NCBI RefSeq assembly: GCF_024347435.1
Contig: NZ_AP025481.1
Span: 372,001 to 436,000, forward strand
DNA from: Vibrio cyclitrophicus
GTDB taxonomy: Bacteria > Pseudomonadota > Gammaproteobacteria > Enterobacterales > Vibrionaceae
Length of the DNA: 64,000 nt
Direction of reading: 5' to 3'
This document shows, piece after piece, positions 25,256 to 35,474 of this stretch. Numbering within the stretch: the first letter of the stretch is position 1; every line of letters begins with the position of its first letter. The notes beneath the pieces are model-generated. The model was not told where the DNA came from and made no database searches. It saw only the letters and a list, made by a program, of their open reading frames with translations. The translations under genes and the position numbers were made by a program.

Positions 25256-27331
25256 ATGCAGCTAAGCGCTAACAAGACTGCACAGTTTTTTATTCAAAAT
25301 GAGTATCATCAGGTCGAACTTGATGGTCCACGCCTACTGTTGTCTTCAGTGGGTAGTGAAGAACGTATCCCGTTTACTATTTGGAGTGGCAAGATCGCGA
25401 TAAAGCGCGGCTTGTTTTGGGGATCGTTGCAGTTTTTTGCTAACCAACAAGATGGCAAACAGCGCAGCTGGTTAGTGCAAGGGCTACCTTGGGATCAGTG
25501 TCGTCAGTTTGCTCGAGCCTCCGTTGCCGCTTATCAAAAATGGCATGACACTCAATGTGAACAACTCGCGGAACACGTCCCTCAATGGGAAGCTGAATTA
25601 ACTCGTTTGGAGCAACTTCCTGCTTTCTTGCCGCATTCCAAGGTCAATACTTGGGTTGAAATGGTCAATTCAAGTTTAGAAAATATGACGATGACGCTAG
25701 AAGAAGCGGCTCAGCGTATGCCAAACCGATTTGCTCGTATGCAGCCATGGTTGTTAGAAACCGAGATTAAACAAGCTGAACGAAATCAACAGTGGCTAGA
25801 AACTGAAAGGAAGAACTGGGAAGTGCTGTTTGCACAATGTGAGTCATCACCGTTGAATTTGTCTCAGCAATACGCGGTTTTGATGAACGACGACCATAAC
25901 CTCATTCTTGCTGGTGCAGGGTCAGGTAAAACTAGCGTTCTGACGGCTCGTGTTGCTTATTTATTGCAAAGCCATCAGGCTCAAGCTGAAGAGATTCTAT
26001 TGCTTGCATTTGGTCGAGAAGCGGCTGACGAAATGAAACAGCGTCTCGATAGCAAAATTGGCTTATCAGCTGAAAAAGTTCAAGTCAGCACTTTCCATCA
26101 ATTAGGTTTGAAGATACTGAATCAAGTAGAAACCGAACGCGTTGTTATTTCTCCTCTCGCGCTAGACAATAATCAACGCCAAGCATGGTGCATTGATTGG
26201 TTGAAGAAGCACTGGATGACGCCGACCAACTTCAAGCGTTGGCAAAAACACCTGTCTAAATGGCCAATCGCGTATTTGACCGGAGATGATGAACTTGGTA
26301 GCCATGTATCGAACCTTAAGTTAATCGGTTGGCTCGAAAAACAACTTGAGCAGTTAAACGCGTCGGGCTTATCGAAGAAAGAAGTCCAGCAACAGTTAAT
26401 CGACCATCGGGATTACACGCGCTTAAACAGTGAACTTTCATTGTGCTGGCCGTGTGTCATCGCATGGCAGAAAGCGCTAAAAGAAGAGAATCATATCGAC
26501 TTCTCGACCATGATTAGTCGTGCGACTCAATACGTGGAGAAGGGCAAGTTTGTCTCGCCTTGGAAGTTCATCATGATCGATGAATACCAAGATATCTCAC
26601 CTGATCGTCTTGCTCTGGTTGAAGCGCTTTGTAATCAGTCGAAGGTTCAACACCAAGCTTCTATCTTTGCAGTCGGTGATGACTGGCAGTCTATCTACCA
26701 GTTTGCAGGTGCAGATGTTGATCTAACTACGGGCTTTAAGGATCGTTTTGAGAGCTCGACTATTCATCATCTAGATACAACTTATCGCTTTAATAATCAG
26801 TTAGGTGCGGTTGCCAATCGCTTTGTACAAGAAAACCCGATTCAGTTGCCGAAAGAGCTGAACAGCTTTAAGCAACAAAAGCAGAAGGCGGTCTATAGTG
26901 CGCCAAGTAAAGAAGTGGAGAAGATCCTCGATCAATTGAATCGACAATCGAAAGGTAAAACCAAAAAATCTGTCTTGTTGCTTGGTCGTAATCATTACCA
27001 CAAGCCTGAATTGTTAGAAGATTGGAAAAAAATCTACACTTCGATTGATATCAATTTTATGACCTGCCATGCGAGTAAAGGTAAAGAAGCCGACTTCGTG
27101 ATTATCCTTTGTGTTGATGAAGGACAGTTCCCGGCTAAAAAGAAGCAGCTACACATTGATGGAGCATTGACTGAATCGTCCGATGTTTTCCCTTACGCTG
27201 AAGAGCGTCGCCTGTTTTACGTGGCAATGACGCGAGCTAAAGAGAAAGTTTGGATTACGCACAGCGGTGATGGTTCTGGCTTCGTACAAGAACTTCATGG
27301 CTCTGATTATCCAGTGGTTCGAAAAAGGTAA
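25256..27331 (+). CDS. helD: DNA helicase IV
   Basis: A 691-residue UvrD/Rep-superfamily (SF1A) 3'-5' helicase; E. coli HelD is 684. There is an N-terminal HelD-specific domain (1-200), Walker A AGAGSGKTSVLTARVA (about 218-233), Walker B MIDEYQDIS (about 440), GDDWQSIYQFAGAD (motif III), and VAMTRAKEKVWITHS near the C-terminus (motif VI). It acts in recombination and repair in the cytosol. As in E. coli, mgsA lies close by in convergent orientation, here with a VOC gene between. Confidence 0.95.
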   Translation: MQLSANKTAQFFIQNEYHQVELDGPRLLLSSVGSEERIPFTIWSGKIAIKRGLFWGSLQFFANQQDGKQRSWLVQGLPWDQCRQFARASVAAYQKWHDTQCEQLAEHVPQWEAELTRLEQLPAFLPHSKVNTWVEMVNSSLENMTMTLEEAAQRMPNRFARMQPWLLETEIKQAERNQQWLETERKNWEVLFAQCESSPLNLSQQYAVLMNDDHNLILAGAGSGKTSVLTARVAYLLQSHQAQAEEILLLAFGREAADEMKQRLDSKIGLSAEKVQVSTFHQLGLKILNQVETERVVISPLALDNNQRQAWCIDWLKKHWMTPTNFKRWQKHLSKWPIAYLTGDDELGSHVSNLKLIGWLEKQLEQLNASGLSKKEVQQQLIDHRDYTRLNSELSLCWPCVIAWQKALKEENHIDFSTMISRATQYVEKGKFVSPWKFIMIDEYQDISPDRLALVEALCNQSKVQHQASIFAVGDDWQSIYQFAGADVDLTTGFKDRFESSTIHHLDTTYRFNNQLGAVANRFVQENPIQLPKELNSFKQQKQKAVYSAPSKEVEKILDQLNRQSKGKTKKSVLLLGRNHYHKPELLEDWKKIYTSIDINFMTCHASKGKEADFVIILCVDEGQFPAKKKQLHIDGALTESSDVFPYAEERRLFYVAMTRAKEKVWITHSGDGSGFVQELHGSDYPVVRKR

Positions 27332-27419
27332 TGTGACTTGATGTGATGGTCTAAGATTAGGTCTCCAAGGCTCGCTTTATTATCAATAAGGCAACGGCAT
27401 AAAGCACAAGGAATCCGCT

Positions 27420-27770
27420 ATGGAACATGGTTCTATTAACTACATCGAATTTGCTGCACGAGACATCACAGCAACAAAGGTATTTTTTAGCCAAGTGTTT
27501 GGTTGGAAGTTTGAAGATTACGGTCCTGAATATTCTGCTTTTGAAGGTAAAGGTTTGATGGGAGGGTTCTATTTGGCAGAGTTAGCTTCTGATGCTGAAA
27601 GTGGCGCGGCGCTGATGGTTTTTTATAGCCAAGATCTTGAGCAAACCGAGCGTGATGTGATTGATGCTGGTGGGCATATAAACCGAGAGATTTTTAGCTT
27701 TCCTGGCGGACGACGTTTCCATTTTAAAGAACCGAGTGGTAATGAGATGGCGGTGTGGAGCGATAACTAG
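27420..27770 (+). CDS. VOC (glyoxalase/bleomycin resistance) family protein
   Basis: A 116-residue VOC protein with the repeat starts INYIEFAARDITATKVFFSQVFGW and FPGGRRFHFKEPSGNEMAVWSD. The conserved glutamate near the C-terminus (FKEPSGNEMA) is a typical metal ligand of the fold. It is not a classical glyoxalase I by length and sequence. The ribosome-binding site is AAGGA at the right distance. It is downstream of helD and convergent with mgsA. A role around methylglyoxal is possible from context only. Confidence 0.82.
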   Translation: MEHGSINYIEFAARDITATKVFFSQVFGWKFEDYGPEYSAFEGKGLMGGFYLAELASDAESGAALMVFYSQDLEQTERDVIDAGGHINREIFSFPGGRRFHFKEPSGNEMAVWSDN

Positions 27771-27818
27771 CTTCGTTCCGAAGCATAGAGTTACTTTTAC
27801 CAAGCGTTACAAATAATT

Positions 27819-27843
27819 AAGCCTGCGATAAAGCAGGCTTTTT
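27819..27843. terminator. bidirectional terminator between the VOC gene and mgsA
   Basis: AAGCCTGC (27819-27826) and GCAGGCTT (27833-27840) form the stem around GATAAA. T-runs follow in the forward direction, and A/T-rich flanks on the other side could serve the leftward mgsA. Confidence 0.85.
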
Positions 27844-27891
27844 AGTTCTCGCGTATTGCCGCATCTATATCCAATCCAAGAGTGAATACAG

Positions 27892-28347
27892 TTAAGTGCG
27901 CTCAGCTAGATACGCTTCATAATCTGGAATCTCGATGATCACTTCTTGATCCAACAGAGAAGAATTAAACAAGAAGTTTGCAGTTGCGCGGTTAGTGGCA
28001 ACAGGAATGTTCCAAACACTTGCAATACGAAGCAACGCTTTTACGTCTGGGTCATGAGGTACCGCATTCAATGGATCCCAAAAGAAAATCAGCATATCGA
28101 TTTTTCCTTCAGAGATAAGTGCGCCTAGTTGTTGGTCTCCGCCCATTGGACCGCTGATCATGCTCTTGATTGCCAAGCCTGTTTCTTTGCTTAGTAGTGA
28201 ACCCGTTGTGCCTGTCGCATATAGGAAATGGCTCTGTAGCTTTTCTTTATTTTCCTTAACCCATCTTAGTAGCTCTGGCTTAAAATGGTCATGAGCAACT
28301 AAAGCAATATGTTTGTGCGTTGGCATTGTACGCGTTGTTTTTTGCAT
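27892..28347 (-). CDS. mgsA: methylglyoxal synthase
   Basis: A 151-residue enzyme converting dihydroxyacetone phosphate to methylglyoxal and phosphate, a bypass used under phosphate limitation or sugar-phosphate stress. The catalytic aspartate D71 ([10 protein letters not shown]) and H98 (AVPHDPD) occupy the same positions as in E. coli. The phosphate-binding ATGTTGS (residues 44-50) is also present. The start at 28345-28347 agrees with E. coli length. It converges on helD and the VOC gene. Confidence 0.96.
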   Translation of the reverse strand: MQKTTRTMPTHKHIALVAHDHFKPELLRWVKENKEKLQSHFLYATGTTGSLLSKETGLAIKSMISGPMGGDQQLGALISEGKIDMLIFFWDPLNAVPHDPDVKALLRIASVWNIPVATNRATANFLFNSSLLDQEVIIEIPDYEAYLAERT

Positions 28348-28409
28348 GAATGTTCCCTAAATTATTGTTCGTATTTTTATTGTTATTGACTACTTAACTC
28401 AATATAACA

Positions 28410-29480
28410 CTATGGATTCACACTGAATACCGGCCGAAACTCAGAAGGTGACAAAGAGTCGGCAATAATTTGATCTTTTAATGTTGCAGGGGTGAGCGCT
28501 TCTATTGTTGGTGCACTGTGCACCTCATAAGGCTGCCCACGCAAGTAGCTGACGGCTTGTTTTACGGATAAACGACCTTGCTCGACCATTTTATCTGTTG
28601 GTGCAAAAAGTACCTTATTCCGCAATAAGCCTCGGTAGATTCCGTGACTCAAATAACTTGAAATTAACCCAATTTCTTTGGTTTTGCCTGCCGCTCGGAG
28701 TTCACTGATCGCTGCTTCAATTGCGACCGCACTGCCCACAATGTATTTGATATCAGGTTGTTCGATGACTTGTTGGACAAGGTTTCTTTGTAGCTCTTTA
28801 TCGTTATCTGCCCAGTAGCTGATCGCGATTGTCACATCACTGGATTTAATCGCGTCGTAGAAACCTAATGCTACGGGTTTGGTGCCGCCACTGGATTGTG
28901 GTCCAAGTAATAGAGCAATAGGGGTTTTGCCTGAGCCTTTAGGATGTAGTTTTGCTAAGTATTCACCGACTTGAAAGCCCATTTGATACCAATCAACCCC
29001 CACAGTTCCTTTCAATACTTTTTGTTGCTCTTCACTCACTGTTAATTCGTTAACCGTAGCAAAAACCGGCGTTGAGCCTACCCAGTCGGTAAGATTATCG
29101 TGATAAGCGTCAGGTGAAACCGTGCCTAGAATAATGGCGTCAGCTCCCCATTTTGTGCAAAGCACTAATTGAGAAGCTTGTTTGGCAACGTTGGGGTAAC
29201 CGCCAGCTTCCAAAACTCTGAATTCTACTTGTTGCTTCTCTGCTTCGGAAACCATGCCGTAATTGACCGATAACCAATATGAATCCTTAAGGTGAGGATA
29301 AATAGCGCAAATCTTCTCTTTCTGTGATGTAGCGGTTGCCGGTTTTATAGGGCTCAAAGGTTCGCTAGCCTGACTTAGGGGCTTTTCAGAATCACTTAAA
29401 GATTCACTCGCATTTGTCGAAGCGCTCGTTATCGCAAGCAAAGAGATAAGAAGTTTTGAAGCAAAGGTTTTAGAGAGCAT
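28410..29480 (-). CDS. torT: periplasmic TMAO-sensing protein TorT
   Basis: A 356-residue periplasmic binding protein of the ribose-binding type. It has a signal peptide (LLISLLAITSASTNA, cleavage near residue 24) and then a Ser/Pro-rich linker. The mature domain starts near ICAIYPHLKDSYWLSVNYGM, with SSYLSHGIYRGLLR later. TorT binds trimethylamine N-oxide and presents it to the sensor kinase TorS. It is divergent from torS with only 92 bp between starts, which strongly supports this assignment. Confidence 0.9.
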   Translation of the reverse strand: MLSKTFASKLLISLLAITSASTNASESLSDSEKPLSQASEPLSPIKPATATSQKEKICAIYPHLKDSYWLSVNYGMVSEAEKQQVEFRVLEAGGYPNVAKQASQLVLCTKWGADAIILGTVSPDAYHDNLTDWVGSTPVFATVNELTVSEEQQKVLKGTVGVDWYQMGFQVGEYLAKLHPKGSGKTPIALLLGPQSSGGTKPVALGFYDAIKSSDVTIAISYWADNDKELQRNLVQQVIEQPDIKYIVGSAVAIEAAISELRAAGKTKEIGLISSYLSHGIYRGLLRNKVLFAPTDKMVEQGRLSVKQAVSYLRGQPYEVHSAPTIEALTPATLKDQIIADSLSPSEFRPVFSVNP

Positions 29481-29572
29481 GAATTGCCGTTTTATTGGTA
29501 TTAGATAAGAAACACTGCAAAATATAGCGTATTCTGCATGGGTAAAGAAGAACGTTTTAAGGTTTAGGTTTT

Positions 29573-32500
29573 ATGTTGTTAGCTTCAGCAAGTATTGGAC
29601 GCAAGCTGCTGGCCTCATTTTTAGTGATGGCGATGCTCGTTCTTTTGTCTGCATTGATTGGTGTTTCTGGGTTTAGCTTTGTAGCAAAAACAGAGAGAAA
29701 CGTCGTCGATTCGGCATTACCTGCGATGATTGAAGCTCGTCAGGTTTCTGAATTGAGTAATCGTATTATTTCGTCAGTGCAAACCCTCTCGAATGCTCGA
29801 AATGAAGCCGAGAGAAAAGAAGCGGGAACCGTCTTATTCGATCAACTTGAGGCGCTGCTCCAACATATCAAAGAGTTGGGTGTTGATAGCTTTGACTCTG
29901 AGCTTCTGAATAAACTCGAAAACAACGTGCAAAGTGTTATCAATACGCTGGCTGAGCTGGGTGTTTCTGTTGAACGTAAGTTATGGCTAACTAAAGAGCT
30001 GTCATCTCGTGTCGAAGAGATGCGTTTGCTTGCCGAAGAGCTTGAGCAACTCACTCGAACGCAAGTTCTGAATACTGCCACTATCGCGGTTGCTAATGTC
30101 ACACATATCTATGACCTGCTAGAGTCACAAGAAACTGATAAAGCCTATCAAGCGCTAGATGCGCTTGTCGAAGTTGATCTCGACCTATCTGAACGTCTGC
30201 ACGAATTGCATCTCCTCGCATTTAAGATGCTCAACCAAATTGAAGAAACTCAGACGGTAACCAATGTTGAACGTATTCATCAAATCCAAACTGAATTCGA
30301 ATCTAATCTCAGAATTATGGTTCGCCGTGTAAAAGCGGTAGAAGATCCTACCCGTTCAGCACAGATGTCTCAGCTTCTTGAAGAGTTAAGAAAACGCCAA
30401 GTCGTGTTTGATATATCGCTAGAGCAATATGAAAACACCAAGAAGTCAGAGTTTCTGATGCAAAATACGTTGCAGTTGTTTTCTCAATTGAATACCACCG
30501 TCAACCAACTTATTGATGACTCAAATTTGAGTACAAAGAAAGCGGTAGATGAACTGACATCTACGCTAAGCTTGGCTCAATGGTCGCTCTCTGTCATCTC
30601 GATTATCGGCCTTGTTATTGTTGCCTTTATCGTGTGGCGTGTTGTTTATGTATCAGTGGTGAAACGTCTGACCGAGTATTCTTCAGCGTTAATGTTGATC
30701 GCACAGGGGCGACTTAATATTGATATTTCAGTCAAAGGTAATGATGAACTCGCTCACATGGGGGAAGCCATTATTACGGCGAGAAATACAGCGCAAGCGT
30801 TGCAAGTGGTGGCAGTGGGCGAAGCGAAAGCAAAACGCGAATTAGAAGAGCATAAGGAACATCTTGAAGAGTTGATCACTGAACGTACTTATCAACTACA
30901 ACAAACCAACGAAAAACTGAATGTCGAGGTTGGTAATCACGCAAAAGCTCGTAATGCTGCTGAACAAGCGAGCCGCGCGAAATCCGCTTTCTTAGCGACC
31001 ATGAGTCACGAAATAAGAACACCAATGAACGGGGTTTTAGGTACGGCTAGGCTACTCAAAGACACAGGGTTAGATCCACTACAGTCTGGTTATGCCGATA
31101 TCATCAACCGCAGTGGTAAGAACTTATTAGCGATTTTGAATGACGTTCTTGACTATTCGAAGATTGAAGCTGGTCACCTAGAAATCCGAGTGGCTTCTTT
31201 TGACCTTCACCAGATGGTTCAAGATACATATCAGTTGATGGAAGGGCGCGCTGCAGAGAAGAAGCTAAATTTTGACTTCCATATTGAAAGTGACGTGAAA
31301 CGCTATTGGCGCGGAGATGCGACTCGTATTAGCCAGATATTGAATAACTTAGTTGGCAATGCGATTAAATTTACCGAAAGCGGCTCGGTCGATATCTTTA
31401 TTAGCCTAGATGTGGAAGATGAAAATCGGGTGATGTTCGAAGTATCAGATACGGGTGTTGGTATTGATGCAAGTGAACAGACATGTTTGTTTGATGCATT
31501 TAGCCAAACGGATAGTGGTCGGAATAAAACAGGTGGTACCGGTTTAGGCTTAGCCATTAGTAAGAGTATTATGCTGGCGATGAACGGCGAAATTGGCGTC
31601 CATTCAGAAGAAGGCGAAGGTAGCCAATTCTGGTTCTCTGTTCCGCTTGAAATAGGCGAGAAAATAGAGACGAAAACGGCAGTAGTCGAAACCTGTATTC
31701 GTGCGAAAGTGCTTTTGATTGAAGATAACCCAGTGAACTGTATTGTTGCCGAAGGTTTCTTACATAACTTGGGCCATGAAGTTGTGATTGCTACAACAGG
31801 TCAAGAAGCTCGAGTCCTTTTTACTGAACAAGCGTTTGATATTGCGCTGGTGGATATTAACTTACCAGACTGCGATGGTGTTGAATTGATTCAGCAGTTA
31901 AAAAGCAGTTATGACACCCAGCGAGTCCAGACTTTATATGCCAATACTCAACATGTTCCACCAATGGTGGCTGTGTCTGCACACGTATTCAATGAAGAAG
32001 TCGAAGGTTATTTATCATCGGGTTTTGATGGGTTTTTACCTAAGCCGTTAGAAAAAGAAGCACTGTCACAACTCATTGTGACTCAGCTTGATGGTAAATC
32101 CTTGTTGCTTCCGCAGCCAGGCCCAGACGATGCTATATGTAAAGAGGCTGCAAGGCTAAATAAAATTGATAGGCCCAACAAAACGGATAGATTGAGCCGA
32201 ACCAACGAAGAACATCAAGAGCCCCCTTATATGGCTGGTGTAATAGTTGATTCAATCTCGGAAATGAGCGCTCAGAAGTCAGGCGTAGGAGAAACGACAG
32301 TGACACTGATTGATCGAAAAGTAATAGAAGGCGACTTGTCTATTCTTGGTTTGGAGAAAATGAAACAAATTGTTGGGTTATTTGAAGAGAGTAGCCAGCA
32401 AACGTTGAATGAATTGGTTCAAGCAAGTGAAGCAGCCAATGGGCGAGAAGTAAAATCTCTGGCTCATAAGTTAAAAGGTTCTGCGGGTAGTTTAGGTTTA

Positions 32501-32629
32501 TCTGCGTTATTGAATTTATGTCAGAGCATTGAAGCAAGCGATGATCCGTTGAAGCAGTACCGAGATTGCAGTGAGTCTCTGATTCAATTGACGAAAGACT
32601 CGCTAGCTGAACTACGATTACAACTATAA
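29573..32629 (+). CDS. torS: hybrid sensor histidine kinase TorS
   Basis: A 1018-residue tripartite kinase. TM1 is about residues 11-35, then a periplasmic helical sensor, TM2 about 338-360, HAMP to about 415 and a coiled coil. The HisKA box is [15 protein letters not shown] (H479), followed by an ATPase domain ending [10 protein letters not shown] receiver follows (D761 in [12 protein letters not shown]), and an Hpt domain carries [14 protein letters not shown] (H965). Together with TorT it senses TMAO and passes phosphate to TorR to induce TMAO reductase. Neither torR nor torCAD is in the window. Confidence 0.93.
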   Translation: MLLASASIGRKLLASFLVMAMLVLLSALIGVSGFSFVAKTERNVVDSALPAMIEARQVSELSNRIISSVQTLSNARNEAERKEAGTVLFDQLEALLQHIKELGVDSFDSELLNKLENNVQSVINTLAELGVSVERKLWLTKELSSRVEEMRLLAEELEQLTRTQVLNTATIAVANVTHIYDLLESQETDKAYQALDALVEVDLDLSERLHELHLLAFKMLNQIEETQTVTNVERIHQIQTEFESNLRIMVRRVKAVEDPTRSAQMSQLLEELRKRQVVFDISLEQYENTKKSEFLMQNTLQLFSQLNTTVNQLIDDSNLSTKKAVDELTSTLSLAQWSLSVISIIGLVIVAFIVWRVVYVSVVKRLTEYSSALMLIAQGRLNIDISVKGNDELAHMGEAIITARNTAQALQVVAVGEAKAKRELEEHKEHLEELITERTYQLQQTNEKLNVEVGNHAKARNAAEQASRAKSAFLATMSHEIRTPMNGVLGTARLLKDTGLDPLQSGYADIINRSGKNLLAILNDVLDYSKIEAGHLEIRVASFDLHQMVQDTYQLMEGRAAEKKLNFDFHIESDVKRYWRGDATRISQILNNLVGNAIKFTESGSVDIFISLDVEDENRVMFEVSDTGVGIDASEQTCLFDAFSQTDSGRNKTGGTGLGLAISKSIMLAMNGEIGVHSEEGEGSQFWFSVPLEIGEKIETKTAVVETCIRAKVLLIEDNPVNCIVAEGFLHNLGHEVVIATTGQEARVLFTEQAFDIALVDINLPDCDGVELIQQLKSSYDTQRVQTLYANTQHVPPMVAVSAHVFNEEVEGYLSSGFDGFLPKPLEKEALSQLIVTQLDGKSLLLPQPGPDDAICKEAARLNKIDRPNKTDRLSRTNEEHQEPPYMAGVIVDSISEMSAQKSGVGETTVTLIDRKVIEGDLSILGLEKMKQIVGLFEESSQQTLNELVQASEAANGREVKSLAHKLKGSAGSLGLSALLNLCQSIEASDDPLKQYRDCSESLIQLTKDSLAELRLQL

Positions 32630-32665
32630 AGTGGTTGTTGAACTGAAATTCCGAGACTAAAAGTA

Positions 32666-32715
32666 AAAAAGCAGGCTGTTTCTTTATTTGAATATAAAGA
32701 AACAGCCTGCTTTTT
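32666..32715. terminator. long bidirectional terminator between torS and the hydantoinase operon
   Basis: A perfect 22-bp stem (32666-32687 with 32694-32715) begins with five A's, contains GCAGGCTGTTTC, and ends with five T's, with the loop TTGAAT. It serves the converging torS and hyuA-like transcripts. Confidence 0.95.
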
Positions 32716-32759
32716 CCATTGTCGAAAAAGACTTTAAATTAGACATTTTAAAAACGGCT

Positions 32760-34340
32760 CTAAGCCGTCTTGATATGTCCTGCAGCTTTTATTTTGATGT
32801 GAACCATATTGCCTTGTAGGTAGCTTAATGGAATCTCGCTGCGTTCAATGATCGCGACATTATCGCTGCAAGCGCCAGCTTCAATCGCCAGTTGCTTTGA
32901 TTGTTCTTCCAAGCCTTTTAAGGTTTCCTCTCGAGAAGCGGGCTCAATCGGAACGATCTTATCGAACTGACCAGATATTTCACCCAGCGCAACACCAATG
33001 GCATTCGCTACTTCAAAGTGATCTGGTCGAACCACTTGGCTTGCACCTTCAAAATGATCTGGGAATAGGGCACTGCCGCCGCCAACCATGATCACGGGGA
33101 CGCTCGCAGCTGACGTCTTCATTTTATCGATTCCTTCTTCAACATCCGTGACCATTTGTTGGTATACCTGACTGGCTTGTTCGCTCGATATACCAATCTC
33201 ATCACTCAATTGATGCTCTGCCTGCCACTGCATTTGACCTGTTTTGAGTGCAATATCGGTTAGCGTAAGTTCATCACCGCCAAAGCTACGAGCGGCCTGC
33301 GTTAAGGTATGGCCAACACTTTCTGGGCCAAGCTCTATACGCTGTTGTTCAAAGCGAACCTTGGTACCACCACCAATCGCTAATGCCAAAATATCAGGCA
33401 TACGGAAGTTGGTTCTGACTTCACCAATTTCTACCGCGAGGCTCGATTCTCTTGGGTAGCCGTGAGTAAGCACACCAATATCCGACGTTGTGCCGCCTAC
33501 ATCGACTACAATCGCGTCTTTAAGCTTGGTTAGATGGCTCGCACCACGAATCGAGTTTGTTGGGCCACAAGCCACGGTGAGAATCGGGTACATCAACGCG
33601 AACTGTTGCGACATTAATGTTCCATCGTTCTGACCGAAATAAGGCGTGGTGTGGATTTCATGATTGATGAGTGCACTGCAAAAACCGTCAACGAATCGTT
33701 TTGCTGTGCCTTGCAGAGCCGCGTTGAGGATAGTCGCGTTCTCACGTTCTAGAAGCCCTAAGCTGCCTACTTTATGGGAAAGCGATAGGTTCACGCCCGG
33801 AAGTTCTTGCTGAATCCACTCTGCTGCTCGAAGCTCTTGGTCGCCGTTGACGGGAGAGAACACCCCGCAGATAGCAATGGAATCCACATGGCCTTTCATT
33901 TTCTGACAAAGCTCGCGGATCTCAGACTCTTGAATGTTAGCGATCAACTGGCCGTCGTATTCATAGCCGCCGTGCGCTTGGTAGAAGTGTTCACCAAGCA
34001 AGTTTTGCCACGCTTTACTCCAACCACAAAGTGGCGGGACGCTATCACCACTTGGAAGCGCTAAGCGAATCATGCCGACTCTGTCTAAACCTTTTCGTTC
34101 AACAATTGCGTTGGTGCATTGAGTGGTGCCAAGCATCGCGTGTTTCACTTGCTGACCATCAATGTTTGCTTGGTTTAATAGCGCAGAAATCGCGTTGTCG
34201 ATCCCTGTTGAAATATCATGTGTGGTTGCGGTTTTTACTTTGGCAATCACATTCAAGTCTGCGTCGAGCAGCACACCGTCGGTATTGGTACCACCTACGT
34301 CAATGCCAAGGCGGCAGTAATCAAGCGTAATGTTTGTCAT
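32760..34340 (-). CDS. hydantoinase/oxoprolinase family protein (HyuA-like)
   Basis: A 526-residue protein of the hydantoinase A/oxoprolinase family. The N-terminal actin-like ATPase motif is LGIDVGGTNTDGVLLD, with a second phosphate motif IVVDVGGTTSDIGVL in the middle and AIGGGTKV after. ATP-dependent ring opening of hydantoins, oxoproline or similar compounds is the family reaction. It is shorter than HyuA of hydantoin utilisers (about 700). The ATG follows GAGGTAG. It is the last gene of a three-gene operon and starts 4 bp after the DUF917 stop. Confidence 0.85.
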   Translation of the reverse strand: MTNITLDYCRLGIDVGGTNTDGVLLDADLNVIAKVKTATTHDISTGIDNAISALLNQANIDGQQVKHAMLGTTQCTNAIVERKGLDRVGMIRLALPSGDSVPPLCGWSKAWQNLLGEHFYQAHGGYEYDGQLIANIQESEIRELCQKMKGHVDSIAICGVFSPVNGDQELRAAEWIQQELPGVNLSLSHKVGSLGLLERENATILNAALQGTAKRFVDGFCSALINHEIHTTPYFGQNDGTLMSQQFALMYPILTVACGPTNSIRGASHLTKLKDAIVVDVGGTTSDIGVLTHGYPRESSLAVEIGEVRTNFRMPDILALAIGGGTKVRFEQQRIELGPESVGHTLTQAARSFGGDELTLTDIALKTGQMQWQAEHQLSDEIGISSEQASQVYQQMVTDVEEGIDKMKTSAASVPVIMVGGGSALFPDHFEGASQVVRPDHFEVANAIGVALGEISGQFDKIVPIEPASREETLKGLEEQSKQLAIEAGACSDNVAIIERSEIPLSYLQGNMVHIKIKAAGHIKTA

Positions 34341-34344
34341 GCTA

Positions 34345-35469
34345 CTACCTCTTCAATGCAGACTTTAGTTGTTCAATGGTTTGATACTCGACGGTGTAGC
34401 CAAAGTAACCCGGGCCCGCGACTTCGATGCCTTTGTCAGTGCGCCATTTTGGGTCGCAAGGGTAGGCGATAAGGTCAATGCGCTGCCCGTAACGAAGTTG
34501 TTCTGTTGTGATTGGCTTTCCGGTTTCATGATCCAAGATCGAAATAAGATCTGGTGTTGATGCCAGCAGGTTATCTTGGTTCATGTCTGCGCGGCTTGTG
34601 CCTTTGTGCGCGAGAAGTAATTCGTTTTGGAACTGTACAAATACGTTATCGATGCCGGTATCTTCAAACTGAGCCAGCTTTTCAATCACGACACCGCCAG
34701 TTGCAAAGCCACCATCGGTTTCACGTTGAATATCAACAATCTTGCCACTGATGATGGTATGGCCACCAACAATGTTTAGTACGGCCTGTGTGCCACTCTG
34801 ATTGTTGTCGTTCGCCAATCTAATCGCTTCACCAATCTTCATTGCTTGGGTCAGTGTTGCAGGCAGTGCGCTACGTTTTAGGTTCTTACCGTTCATTGGG
34901 TAATCGCACATTGCCGCAGAGCCGCCCATTTGTTCAGTAATTGGTCGCGCGAACTTTTCAGACCAAATCCCGTCAATTGGATAAAGTGTGACGACATTAC
35001 CACGCTCATCAGCCAATGTGTTCGGAGCAGAAGGGAGGCCATCAAGAAAGAAAGTCACCATCTGAGCTTCTGGGAACGCACGGCCCATTGCATCACAGTC
35101 AATTACAGGGATGTTCTTTTGTGCTGCAACAAGGATTGGAATCAGCGAATTAAAACCGCCCACTTCGATAGGAAACGTTGCCGCTACTTCAGTGCCGAGC
35201 GCTTTTTCCATCGCTTCGAAAGCAATCAACATTTGATCTTTCGAATTGAGTTTCTCTACTGCGACGGTTGGTGCGCCAATCATTGAAGAGGGCACTGTCA
35301 TCCAATCGTCTTGTACGTCTTCTAGAGGGATCATGCGTACAGGGTGCTTTGCTGTTGCAATGGCTACTTTCGCCATCAATGCTCCGCTGTATGGGTCACC
35401 ACCGCCGCCAGTACCTAATACCGTCGCACCAAGCGCGATATCATCAATCATTTGTTCAGTAATAATCAC
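34345..35469 (-). CDS. DUF917 domain protein
   Basis: A 374-residue protein of the DUF917 family (now linked by name to S-methyl thiohydantoin desulfurase domains). It has the glycine-rich start LGATVLGTGGGGDPYSG, IDCDAMGRAFPEAQM in the middle and YPCDPKWRTDKGIEVAGPGYFGY near the end. DUF917 proteins usually neighbour HyuA-like ATPases, as here, and probably act as their partner. The start is GTG at 35467-35469 with AAGGA upstream. It lies 5 bp after the permease stop. Confidence 0.85.
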   Translation of the reverse strand: MIITEQMIDDIALGATVLGTGGGGDPYSGALMAKVAIATAKHPVRMIPLEDVQDDWMTVPSSMIGAPTVAVEKLNSKDQMLIAFEAMEKALGTEVAATFPIEVGGFNSLIPILVAAQKNIPVIDCDAMGRAFPEAQMVTFFLDGLPSAPNTLADERGNVVTLYPIDGIWSEKFARPITEQMGGSAAMCDYPMNGKNLKRSALPATLTQAMKIGEAIRLANDNNQSGTQAVLNIVGGHTIISGKIVDIQRETDGGFATGGVVIEKLAQFEDTGIDNVFVQFQNELLLAHKGTSRADMNQDNLLASTPDLISILDHETGKPITTEQLRYGQRIDLIAYPCDPKWRTDKGIEVAGPGYFGYTVEYQTIEQLKSALKR

Positions 35470-35474
35470 AACTA

